Assembly (NCBI GenBank): GCA_017934745.1
Contig: JAGBIY010000064.1
Location: 62,001 to 126,000 of the forward strand
Reading direction: 5' to 3'
Source of the DNA: Treponema sp.
Lineage (GTDB): Bacteria; Spirochaetota; Spirochaetia; Treponematales; Treponemataceae
Length of the DNA: 64,000 nt
This document shows, piece by piece, positions 9,149 to 19,147 of this stretch. Under the pieces are notes generated by a model that searched no databases, had not been told where the DNA came from, and worked only from the letters and a program-made list of their open reading frames with translations. Within the stretch, counting starts at the first letter, position 1. Each line of letters starts with the position of its first letter. Made by a program: the position numbers and the translations under genes.

Positions 9149-11125
9149 TCAATCTAAAGACATAGTATTTTTTAATATAATAGATTCCAGTTGAATGTCA
9201 GAACGGCTGTCGTTTCGAATAAAAAATTCCAAATCTGAGGCATCTTCTTCTAAATGTAAATTTAATGTAATTGCAGTATCCGTAACATCTTTTGAAAAAC
9301 TGTCATGGGCAACTCCGCTTTTATGGTACACATCAATGAAAGCGGATGTAAGATTGTCTCCTTTGATAGCTACACAGTAATCCCCTGCCGGAACATTCCA
9401 ATATGGACCAAAAGAAAATCCTTGAGGATGAATAGTCCGTATGCCTTGAAAATCAGTTGAATTCGTAGAAAATAAATTATCTTGAAAAAATGTCAACTCT
9501 TTTTTTAAAAAAGCATCAACAGCAAAAATATTGAAGTCAGATTTATAAATTCTATCGCTTATTTTTGAGAGATAGTTTCGATACTGTACAGGAACTTCTT
9601 TTAAATCATCTTGAAAATCTTCAGGAATATATAAAAGAATCGAGTTTGAGTAGTCAGCAACTTTAGAAAGATATTTATAATCCCCCCAAAAATCAAGTGT
9701 CAGATTCTCATTTACGAATTCAACACCTCGATAAAATTTCTTTGTATCATATGCCGCCATATTTCTTGCTAAAATTCTATTTTTGTATATGTATATAATT
9801 GGTTCATCATAGGAGTTAGCTAGGATCTCAATTTTTTGCATCTCAGAAAAATTATTTTTTGTAGAAAAATACTTATAATCACCTAAAACTGTTTCTATTG
9901 ATGTAAATGCAACCATAAAAAATATGATTGTTCGTTTTAATAAAAGATTGTCTGGAATAGATTTTAAAAAGAATGGAATTAAGCAAAACAAAAAAAGAAC
10001 TGGTAAAACCAAATATCTTATTTCAAAAAACTGAGCTCCATATCTTGAATTTGTAAACGTATATACAAAAATATTTACAGTAATTATGAAAATAAAAACT
10101 AACGACTCATCATTCTTTCTCAAATTCTGTAAAAACACTTTTAGCAATATGAAAAGCAAAAATAATGCCATAAATAAACCAATTAAGTACCAAATTCCAG
10201 CTTTTCCTAAAATTCTTGTATCGCTAAATGGAGTTAATGCTACGAGCAGTTCAAAATATCCAAGCAGTATATTCTGTAAATTTGTAAAAAAATCACTGAG
10301 CGAAATCATTTTCATGTCAGAATCAATAACATTAAATCTTAACAAATGTGAATTACAAAATTTTCCAAATATACTGATAAAAATACAGGTTAATATATAA
10401 ATATTTTTTTTTGAAAAAAAATTGTTTACTGTATTTTTATAAAAAATTTCAAATATTGAGTAAAACAGAATTGGAAGTAAAATTGAAACCAAAAGATAGT
10501 ATCCACTTGAAATACTAGCTGTAAACAATCCAAAAAGAGAAAGTATACAAATAGATAATTCTTTTTTTGAAAACATTTTATTGGTATTGGATTTTAATCG
10601 CAAATACATATAAACTGGCAATATTCCGAATAGAACGCGTACACTATAATAGGACGGTGCAACCAATAAGACATTTATATAACTTAAATCGTTTGCATTA
10701 TTAAAGGTGACAGGAACAAAAGGACATAAGATTAAATTCAAGACAATTAGGATATTTGATAGCTGCAACTTAGATAAGCTGAGTATTTTAAATATCACTA
10801 AAATGATACATATATCTACAACAAACGATATCAATCCATAAGAAACAAAAACATCAGGAACAATGTTTTTCAACAAAGCCGCAAATGGTACAACATAGTC
10901 AAAAAAAGGGCCTGATTGATCGCCGTAATTTTTTATAAATAAAGTTCCTTGCTTGAAAATTTCATTAGCCTTTATAAAACAACTAGCCGCATCGTATCCA
11001 AGATGGAATTTTACCTGTGTTGTATTTGCAAAAAATAGAAATATGATTTGCAAATACATTAAAAGAAATAAAATTTTATCTAAAAAAGAAGTTTTTTTGT
11101 AAAATAGCAAAGTACAATACATCAT
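9149..11125 (-). CDS. Integral-membrane GT-C-type glycosyltransferase with C-terminal beta module
   Basis: About eleven to twelve hydrophobic helices cover residues ~15-440. The first loop after helix 1 carries acidic residues (HLGYDAASCFIKANEIFKQG), the position used by polyprenyl-phosphate-sugar transferases of the GT-C fold. The C-terminal ~230 residues are soluble and end in the module HPQGFSFGPYWNVPAGDYCV, nearly the same as the end of the KpsC-like enzyme at 4160-5737. It likely transfers a lipid-linked sugar on the outer face of the inner membrane; the GT2-GtrA gene just upstream could provide that donor. RBS GGTGG before ATG-ATG at 11125. Sugar and acceptor unknown. Confidence 0.7.
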   Translation of the reverse strand: MMYCTLLFYKKTSFLDKILFLLMYLQIIFLFFANTTQVKFHLGYDAASCFIKANEIFKQGTLFIKNYGDQSGPFFDYVVPFAALLKNIVPDVFVSYGLISFVVDICIILVIFKILSLSKLQLSNILIVLNLILCPFVPVTFNNANDLSYINVLLVAPSYYSVRVLFGILPVYMYLRLKSNTNKMFSKKELSICILSLFGLFTASISSGYYLLVSILLPILFYSIFEIFYKNTVNNFFSKKNIYILTCIFISIFGKFCNSHLLRFNVIDSDMKMISLSDFFTNLQNILLGYFELLVALTPFSDTRILGKAGIWYLIGLFMALFLLFILLKVFLQNLRKNDESLVFIFIITVNIFVYTFTNSRYGAQFFEIRYLVLPVLFLFCLIPFFLKSIPDNLLLKRTIIFFMVAFTSIETVLGDYKYFSTKNNFSEMQKIEILANSYDEPIIYIYKNRILARNMAAYDTKKFYRGVEFVNENLTLDFWGDYKYLSKVADYSNSILLYIPEDFQDDLKEVPVQYRNYLSKISDRIYKSDFNIFAVDAFLKKELTFFQDNLFSTNSTDFQGIRTIHPQGFSFGPYWNVPAGDYCVAIKGDNLTSAFIDVYHKSGVAHDSFSKDVTDTAITLNLHLEEDASDLEFFIRNDSRSDIQLESIILKNTMSLD

Positions 11126-12079
11126 TTACCACCTATAAGTAATCATTTTATTTAACACAAATTGGATGCAGGAAACAACCACCAGTAAAACAAACTTTAA
11201 CAGTTTCAAATCAATCGTATTTTTCAACAAGTGTATACCTAGAGTTGTAAGAAAAACTCCAAAAAGACAAATCAATCCATAGCTGACAAAACGAAATGCA
11301 ATCTTGTTTCTTTTTTTAAAATTCAAAAAAGTATTAGTCGTAAATGTAAACAAAAAGCCAATGAAAGAACTGATGACGTTTGCAAATTCAGGTTTTTCTG
11401 AAAATAGCGATTTTGAAAGAGCTATGAAAATAAAGTAATCTATGAAAAAAGCAAAGCCTCCAAGAAAAGCATAGAGCATGAAATTCTTTAGTGTAGGAAA
11501 TCGCATAAAAATAAGCTTGACCAAAGTTTTACCATAATCAATGATGAATGGTATCAACTTTCTCTTTGAATCTCCAAAAATACGCTTTGAAAATGTAATT
11601 GGGGTTTCACCTACATTTAATTTCTTGTCGGGCCTGTTAAGTTTAATTTTTAGAAGAACTTCCTCCAAAACATCATAATTCAAGCAAGAAAGTTCTACAT
11701 TTTTCAAATCTTCTGTTTTGTACATTCGATAATCCGTAGACATATCTCTGACTTTAAAACCTAAAGCTGCTCGAAATGCAAAATTTAATATTGCTGACAT
11801 TATCTGTGAGGACTTTGCGTCTTCAGTGTGCCCCCCTTCACAATATCTTGAACCAATCACGATATCCTTTTTCTGTTCAATAAACATCTTGTAAATATTT
11901 GGAATATATTTTGGATTATGAGAACCATCGGAATCAAGAATCAAGAATTTGTCAAAAGAAGCATATTTGATTCCAGTTCTAAAAGCACCACCAAAATATG
12001 GTTCTTCTTGATTTATATATCTGCATCCAAACTCTGCACACACTTCTGATGTATTGTCCAATGGTTCTTTTGTGTCCAT
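11126..12079 (-). pseudogene. 5'-truncated GT2 (polyprenyl-phosphate sugar synthase type) fused to GtrA
   Basis: The C-terminal ~125 residues are a four-helix GtrA domain (LKNFMLYAFLGGFAFFIDYF and three more helices). The front is a DPMS-like GT2, recognisable from FLILDSDGSHNPKYIPN (D-x-D), GSRYCEGG and YDVLEEVLLKIK. The first strand and loop (normally ViPaYNE and the first acidic pair, about 40 residues) are missing: the protein begins just before DNTSEV. No room exists upstream, because a hairpin and the end of rmd lie there. GGGAG precedes ATG 12079; ATG 12100 is the alternative. It is either a pseudogene or an inactive flippase-like remnant, though the GtrA part could still work. Confidence 0.65.
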
Positions 12080-12116
12080 AAAAAACTCCCTGAACCTCAT
12101 TTCAATTTTGGTCTAT

Positions 12117-12143
12117 GAGGATTTTCCTAAAAGGAAAATCCTC
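12117..12143. repeat. Perfect 11-bp hairpin between rmd and truncated GT2
   Basis: GAGGATTTTCC and its reverse complement are separated by five bases. Neither side is followed by a T run, so it is not a classical intrinsic terminator. It marks the boundary between the GC-richer rmd-gmd-manA unit and the AT-rich operon and sits where the 5' end of the GT2 gene is missing. Confidence 0.7.
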
Positions 12144-12150
12144 GCACTTT

Positions 12151-13092
12151 TCACACTCTCTTCCGCCACCAGTCCAGCACATCGCCAATGGTGTCGTTTA
12201 TGTCCAACTCCGGTTTCCAGCCAGTTTCCTGGGTAATCTTTGTGATGTCGGCCTTGATTTTCGGCACATCGACGGGGCGGAGTTTTGCTTGGTCTATCCG
12301 CACTTCGATTGCGACTTTTGAACGGGCGACAATCCTGTCCAAAAGCGACTGAATCTGGACGGCGCGACCGCTCCCCACATTGTAGGTTTCACCAGCCGTC
12401 CCTTTCTGGGCGAGAAGGGCGTAGGCACGGACGACATCGCGCACATCGGTGAAGTCACGGCTTGCGCTCAGGTTCCCCACGCTCATGACAGGCTTCCTTT
12501 TCCCGGCCTCAATCTCGGCGACCTGCTTGCAGAAATCGGACATGACGAAACCTTCGGCCTGCCCAGGTCCTATGTGGTTGAAAGCCCGGACTGAAATTAT
12601 GTCAAGACCGTATGCCTTTGCGTAAATCGCACCCAGCATGTTCTGGCAGGCTTTTGTGGCAGCATAGATGTTTCCCGGCTTCAGGACTGTATTTTCGCCA
12701 ATCTGGCCTTTTTCCGCACCGGATGCGCCGTACTCCTCTCCGCTTCCGACAAGAAGCACTCGTGCCTTGCAGTCCAGAGAACGAACAGTCTCAAGAAGGT
12801 TGAGCGTTCCCTTGATGTTGATGTCAACGGTCAACTCTGGATTTTTCCAGGAGAGGGCTACACTTGACTGGGCCGCGAGATGGAAAATACAGTCAGGACG
12901 GATTTTTTCGAGCAAAGACTTGATTTGCGCCCGGCTCATTATGTCAAGGTCAAAAATCATTGCGTCCGGATGAGAGAAATCCTGAGCAGCCAATTTTGTT
13001 CCGTAAACTTCATAGCCGAACTTGTTTTTGAGACAATCGATAAGATATCCGCCGACGAATCCCGCCGCACCAATGACCAAGGCTTTTTTCAT
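12151..13092 (-). CDS. rmd: GDP-6-deoxy-D-lyxo-4-hexulose reductase (GDP-D-rhamnose synthesis)
   Basis: Extended short-chain dehydrogenase of 313 residues: the NAD(P) loop is GAAGFVGG, the catalytic stretch has GSGEEYG and YAATKA (Tyr-x3-Lys), and FNHIGPGQ is the usual substrate-binding piece of Rmd/GMD relatives. It would reduce GDP-4-keto-6-deoxymannose made by the neighbouring Gmd to GDP-D-rhamnose. It follows gmd by a few bases and ends before the 12117 hairpin. The alternative is the fucose route (Fcl is an epimerase/reductase with a different signature); Rmd fits better, but the product stereochemistry is inferred. Confidence 0.8.
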   Translation of the reverse strand: MKKALVIGAAGFVGGYLIDCLKNKFGYEVYGTKLAAQDFSHPDAMIFDLDIMSRAQIKSLLEKIRPDCIFHLAAQSSVALSWKNPELTVDINIKGTLNLLETVRSLDCKARVLLVGSGEEYGASGAEKGQIGENTVLKPGNIYAATKACQNMLGAIYAKAYGLDIISVRAFNHIGPGQAEGFVMSDFCKQVAEIEAGKRKPVMSVGNLSASRDFTDVRDVVRAYALLAQKGTAGETYNVGSGRAVQIQSLLDRIVARSKVAIEVRIDQAKLRPVDVPKIKADITKITQETGWKPELDINDTIGDVLDWWRKRV

Positions 13093-13094
13093 GA

Positions 13095-15090
<1,996 letters not shown>

Positions 15091-15094
<4 letters not shown>

Positions 15095-16335
15095 TTTTCG
15101 CCTCCTTCAAGAATCTCCAAAACTTTTTGAGAGCAGTCTTTCCAGCTCAAAAGGCGAATTTTGTCTGACTTCGGATGCGAGTTGTTCTTGTAGAGTTCAA
15201 GCCACTCCTCGATTTTTGCAGAAAGGTCTTCCGCTTCTGTTCCTGAAAAATAGAAAGCATTGTCGTCGGCAATTTCTCTGAACACCGGAATGTCCCGCAA
15301 AATAAGGGGCTTTTTGAAATAGGCGCCTTCCGCAACCGCCAGCCCGAATCCCTCTGCAATGGACGCAAAAAGAACGACGTCGCACTTTTCATAGAGGGTG
15401 GAGAGTTCGTCATCGCTGATTCCATTCGAATACCAAATCAGCTCCCTTGAAAAATGCGGATTTTCTTCTATTAATTTGAATGTTTTTTCACTTAGCCAAC
15501 CTCGGCGGCCTACAATCCACAAGCTTACCGGAAGCCCCTTTCCCCAGAGAATATTGAAAGCTTTTACCACCTGTGTGTACATTTTTCGAGGCTCAACGGT
15601 GCTGACCATGAGAAAATTGATTTCTGATTTTTCGAATCCGAAACTATTTGCCGAACTTTTTGATTCAATCTTTTTCAACGAAGAAAAATCGCTTCCGAGC
15701 AACGAATAGGAAATCTTGAGATTTGGATTCCGCTTTACTTTTGGATTTTCAGCAAGGAATGCCTTTAGTTCATCGGCGGTCGATTTGCTGTTGCAGATGA
15801 TTTCGGAGAAAAACAAAATCTTTGAAAGGAATTTCTTGAAATCCTTGACATAACCTTGGTCGCAAAAATTTGAATGTGTCAGAGGTATCAAATCATGAAA
15901 GAAAGAGACGACTTTCACGCCGTTTTTCATGAGATGGAGAAACAAGTCGAAGTTTGTGCGTACCTCATTGATAGGCTGGTCAAGAACAAAAAATATGTCT
16001 CCCCTGCAAAAGTCGATTTCCTCACCACCATCGCAAGAAAAATACCAAGTGCCTTTGAAATAAACGTTCTTAACTTCGTACGCAGTCGTCAAGTCAAGAA
16101 GATTCTTTGAAATATTTTTAGAGACTCTTTGAATGCCAGTTCCCTTGTCATTAAAGAAAACGTCAGAAAGGTCAATATAGATTCTCTTTTTTCTGCCAGA
16201 ACTTTCACCCACAAGATTTCCACTGGAAATTCTGCCGTCAATCGCTTTCTTGACTAATCTTCTTTCATTCTTACACCGCAGCCTGTGCAGAACGGGATGA
16301 TAAATTCTTCCAAGAACAGGTTCGATATTAAGCAT
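15091..16335 (-). CDS. GT4 glycosyltransferase
   Basis: GT-B fold, 414 residues. C-terminal half: LMVSTVEPRKMYTQVVKAF (donor loop), VSLWIVGRRGW, then SIAEGFGLAVAEGAYFKKP, the E-x7-E motif of retaining nucleotide-sugar transferases. The N-terminal half includes VVSFFHDLIPLTH, typical of mannosyl- and rhamnosyltransferases in O-antigen loci that use GDP sugars. Start ATG 16335 has a GGAGG ribosome site and overlaps the end of the preceding GT. Given the gmd-rmd-manA genes in the same operon, GDP-mannose or GDP-D-rhamnose is the best guess for the donor. Confidence 0.85.
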
Positions 16336-17530
16336 GAGCAACCTCCGAAAGGATGTCTTTCAACCTGTCCTCAAAAATTTTTCCCGTAAAGAAACGGCTT
16401 CTCTCCATGCTTGCTTGACGGATTTTCTCTGCTTCATCAGGATTCTTTATGAGCCATTCTGTTTTTTCTACAAGTTCATCAAGTGAATCCCATCTGAATC
16501 CTGTACCATCGGTGACAATCTCTTTTTGGCCACCCTTGTTTATTACTACAGGAACGCACCCCGCACTCATAGCTTCCACGGTCGTGATTCCAAAGTGCTC
16601 AAAATTTTCTGGATTTTTTTCGTTCAATCCCATTGCATGAATAAAAATCGCAGATTCAGAGTAGAGCCGTTCAAGTTCACTTCTTGTTGGGTCAAAATGA
16701 AATTCAACATTGGGAAAATCATTTTTAATTTCAGTGATAAATTCTTCATCCTCCCCAATTACAGAACCTGCCAATATCATTCTTGCATTCTGTTTTAAAA
16801 AAGCTGATTCACTGAGAGCCCATAGAACTAAATCAATTTTCTTCGGTCTGCAAATCCTTGAGCAAAGTAAAATTTGATTATTTTTTTTTCCAATGGAAGA
16901 ATTTACACCTTTTACTGGTGGGTACAAGACTTTTATTTTAGAGTCAACTGTCCCCCATCGATTTTTTAAATGCTCTGCGGTAAAAAACGAGTTTGGAAGA
17001 TATAAGTCATAAGAATTTGCGTATTCAAAATCCCTTTTTTGCGACTTTTTTCTGAACCAGAAAAGTCTTTTGTTTATTCCAGATTCTGAGCATCGTACAC
17101 GAGGAAAATGCACGATGCAAATATTCTTTTTCCCAAGACCAGAAACTACATTAAAAGAGCAATTTATGAACAAATCAGAACCCTTTGAGAAATCCCTGAT
17201 TTTCTTGAACCGATAATTCGCGTATATTTCCCTTTTTATTATTCTGAAAATTTTTTCAAGTCTGTTTTTTGAACTGTGCTCATCGATTTTTTCAAAATCA
17301 AAATAAGAAACAGAAAAGTTTGCATTTTTTATATTCAGACCATAAGCCGAGTTTTGCATTTCAATGAGTTGGGAAGCGGAAAGAATATTTCGGTTGGCAA
17401 GATGCTCTGTTATGACTTTTACATTTGCATTTGGATAATATTTCTGGATAAATGAAATCAAACTTGCTGTATAGGCTTCTGCTCCGCCATATTTATAAGC
17501 CAATGTTTCCATATAAACCGAAATAGTCAT
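16328..17530 (-). CDS. GT4 glycosyltransferase, first gene of the leftward operon
   Basis: About 400 residues, GT-B. The acceptor-domain opening is YMETLAYKYGGAEAYTASLI; the donor domain has ILLCSRICRPKKIDLVLWAL, MILAGSV and FEHFGITTVEAMSAGCVPVV with the usual glutamates. ATG 17530 is preferred to the upstream TTG at 17539. It is the first gene after the inverted repeat at 17567-17587, and its leader would begin at the promoter inside the invertible segment, so expression of this whole GT4-GT4-manA-gmd-rmd set probably depends on segment orientation. Confidence 0.85.
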   Translation of the reverse strand: MTISVYMETLAYKYGGAEAYTASLISFIQKYYPNANVKVITEHLANRNILSASQLIEMQNSAYGLNIKNANFSVSYFDFEKIDEHSSKNRLEKIFRIIKREIYANYRFKKIRDFSKGSDLFINCSFNVVSGLGKKNICIVHFPRVRCSESGINKRLFWFRKKSQKRDFEYANSYDLYLPNSFFTAEHLKNRWGTVDSKIKVLYPPVKGVNSSIGKKNNQILLCSRICRPKKIDLVLWALSESAFLKQNARMILAGSVIGEDEEFITEIKNDFPNVEFHFDPTRSELERLYSESAIFIHAMGLNEKNPENFEHFGITTVEAMSAGCVPVVINKGGQKEIVTDGTGFRWDSLDELVEKTEWLIKNPDEAEKIRQASMERSRFFTGKIFEDRLKDILSEVAHA

Positions 17531-17566
17531 AAAAAACAACTTTCTCCAACTGGAAGAAAACTCCTT

Positions 17567-17587
17567 TTTCCCCCTAAAATTTGCTAT
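17567..17587 (+). repeat. Left 21-bp inverted repeat of the tyrosine recombinase segment
   Basis: Begins TTTCCCCC and ends TTGCTAT. It is an exact reverse complement of 19088-19108; pairing stops on both sides of the 21 bp. It lies 37 bp before the ATG of the leftward GT4 gene and directly after the predicted transcription start. Confidence 0.9.
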
Positions 17588-17594
17588 AAAAAAT

Positions 17595-17623
17595 ATTCTA
17601 ATATTATTTTATTTTTGATTCAA
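17595..17623 (-). promoter_or_regulatory. Outward (leftward) promoter inside the invertible segment
   Basis: On the minus strand: TTGAAT (17618-17623), exactly 17 bp, TAGAAT (17595-17600). Transcription would begin at about 17588, at the inner edge of the left repeat, and run into the GT4 operon. After inversion it would face the GT8 gene at 19148. Confidence 0.65.
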
Positions 17624-17764
17624 TATATGTATAACGAACTGATCAAAAAATTCTCCACGCTTTCGGCAGGCGTAATCTGAATCGGGGGCATAGTCATAAA
17701 ATAGGAGCTGACTTGGTAGGCAATCATGATGTCTGCTGAAAATTTTATTTTGTGGGGAAATCTT

Positions 17765-18685
17765 ATGTTTGAGAAACTTTTTTGCCGCAACAAGACTCTG
17801 ATAGAGTTTTTGAGTGAGAATCTTGGATTGCAGAAGAATTGCACGCTGTCGCGGCTTATTTTTTATCTTCGGAAATTCGAGGAGTCCGACATGAAAATCA
17901 GAAAAATCACGCCGAAATGGATAGAGGAATTCCAATTCTTTCTATTATATAACGCAAATTTGTCGAAGGGCAGCGCGAGCTTGTACTCTTCGGCTTTGAG
18001 AAAGTATCTGCACCTTGCCGTCAGGGACAGCATCATTTCAAAGAGTCCCGCGGATTTTGTGAAGAATATTCCCATGCCGGAATCGAAGAAACTTCCGCTG
18101 AGCCTGGCAGAGATAAAGAGGCTTTCAAGAATCAAGATTCCGGGAAAACTTGGGGGAGAAGTGAAGAAGGCGTTCTTGTTCTCATGTTGCACCGGTCTGA
18201 GAATCTCCGACCTTCGGGAATTGACCTGGAGCATGATTCATGCGGAAGGAGACAAATCGCTTTGGGTCAGGAAAATCCAGAAAAAGACCGGGCGCGCCGT
18301 GGCGATTCCTCTGAGCGAAAGCGCGGTCAGGATTTTGAAGTCCATAAAGATTGACTTTGTTGAAGCCGGTGCTCGCCTTCATGAGAGCCTGAGCGGCTCT
18401 GACGGCTGCTATGTATTCCCCCTTTTGGCGTCGACAAAGACGAACACCGACCAGTATCTTAAAAAATGGGGAGAAAAGGCCGGGATTCAGCACGTCTCGT
18501 GGCACACCGCAAGGCACACGATGGCGACTCTCGCGCTTGAAAACGGAGCGGAACTCAAAACTGTGAGCGAGCTATTGGGGCATTCCCAAATATCGACCAC
18601 CCTCCGCTACGCAAAGTCCACGGACAAACTGAAAAAAGCGGCCGTCAACTCCATTCCTGCCTTGCCGATAGACTCCGGCGAATAA
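17765..18685 (+). CDS. Tyrosine site-specific recombinase (putative DNA invertase)
   Basis: 306 residues from ATG 17765 (GGGGA ribosome site). N-terminal SAM-like core-binding domain (about 1-100), then the catalytic domain with CCTGLRISDL (first Arg), a KTGRAV Lys loop, HTARH (His-x2-Arg), LLGHSQISTTLRYAKS (second His and the Tyr nucleophile). All catalytic residues are present. Length and style resemble the XerC/D-like recombinases that flip capsule promoters in Bacteroidetes rather than phage integrases, and no phage genes are nearby. The gene is enclosed by 21-bp inverted repeats, so it most likely inverts the DNA that carries it. Confidence 0.88.
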   Translation: MFEKLFCRNKTLIEFLSENLGLQKNCTLSRLIFYLRKFEESDMKIRKITPKWIEEFQFFLLYNANLSKGSASLYSSALRKYLHLAVRDSIISKSPADFVKNIPMPESKKLPLSLAEIKRLSRIKIPGKLGGEVKKAFLFSCCTGLRISDLRELTWSMIHAEGDKSLWVRKIQKKTGRAVAIPLSESAVRILKSIKIDFVEAGARLHESLSGSDGCYVFPLLASTKTNTDQYLKKWGEKAGIQHVSWHTARHTMATLALENGAELKTVSELLGHSQISTTLRYAKSTDKLKKAAVNSIPALPIDSGE

Positions 18686-19087
18686 AAATTCTCATCAAGC
18701 TTTTTTAGGAAAATAGAAAATTTCCTGAGGTTGCGTTTCAGATTATTGGGATTGCCGTACATCTGAAAAAATGTGAAAACGCACCGTCCAAAATTGAACT
18801 TTGCTCGTTCGATTTTCTTTGACGGTGCTCCTCAATTCATTCAAGCCTAGTCGGCGTTTTCACTTTAGCCCACCGGCGCGAACCACACTCCGCTTCCGGT
18901 GATTCTGCAGAGCTTTTTCCATGTGAGGCTTCCAAAAGCAAATAAATCAATACTAAAAGCATCATGAGCAAGCATACAAACTGCTGCGGCATACCTGCGC
19001 AGAGCGCGTGGACAACTATGCCACGGTTCGTGGACAGACATGCAAAGGAGCGTGGATAGTCAGGATACCACATGCCGCTGAAGAAAA
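18686..19087. other. Non-coding part of the invertible segment
   Basis: No convincing gene. It contains a hairpin (GCACCGTC at 18781-18788 with GACGGTGC at 18821-18828) and a weak rightward promoter candidate near the right repeat: TGGACA (19031-19036), 18 bp, GATAGT (19055-19060). An 85-codon minus-strand frame here shows no family features. Confidence 0.5.
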
Positions 19088-19108
19088 ATAGCAAATTTTA
19101 GGGGGAAA
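19088..19108 (-). repeat. Right 21-bp inverted repeat of the tyrosine recombinase segment
   Basis: Exact reverse complement of 17567-17587. It ends 39 bp before the ATG of the DUF4422-GT8 gene, and its last bases overlap the start of a leader hairpin. Confidence 0.9.
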
Positions 19109-19136
19109 GGTGCTGTGTGAATTGTTCGCACCTTTT
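19106..19136 (+). promoter_or_regulatory. Leader hairpin just outside the right inverted repeat
   Basis: AAAGGTGC (19106-19113) pairs with GCACCTTT (19128-19135), followed by a T. It lies between the repeat and the GT8 start codon, so any transcript coming out of the segment carries it. It could be a weak terminator or an RNA element affecting this gene; no comparable hairpin is visible on the left side. Confidence 0.4.
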
Positions 19137-19147
19137 GATGTCTGACA

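Larger units (their letters stand above)
17567..19108. mobile_element. Invertible promoter segment with its own tyrosine recombinase
   Basis: A 1.54-kb unit bounded by 21-bp perfect inverted repeats, holding one tyrosine recombinase gene and a leftward sigma70-like promoter just inside the left repeat. Genes start 37 bp outside the left repeat (leftward) and 39 bp outside the right repeat (rightward). This matches invertible promoter switches known from Bacteroides capsule loci, but inversion itself is inferred. Confidence 0.75.

Noticed and set aside
17765..18685. Prophage or genomic-island integrase
   Set aside because: No phage genes, tRNA or direct att repeats nearby; instead short inverted repeats and an outward promoter fit a DNA invertase.
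18837..19094. 85-codon minus-strand frame in the invertible segment
   Set aside because: One hydrophobic stretch but no ribosome site, no conservation signal and it runs into the right repeat; treated as non-coding.
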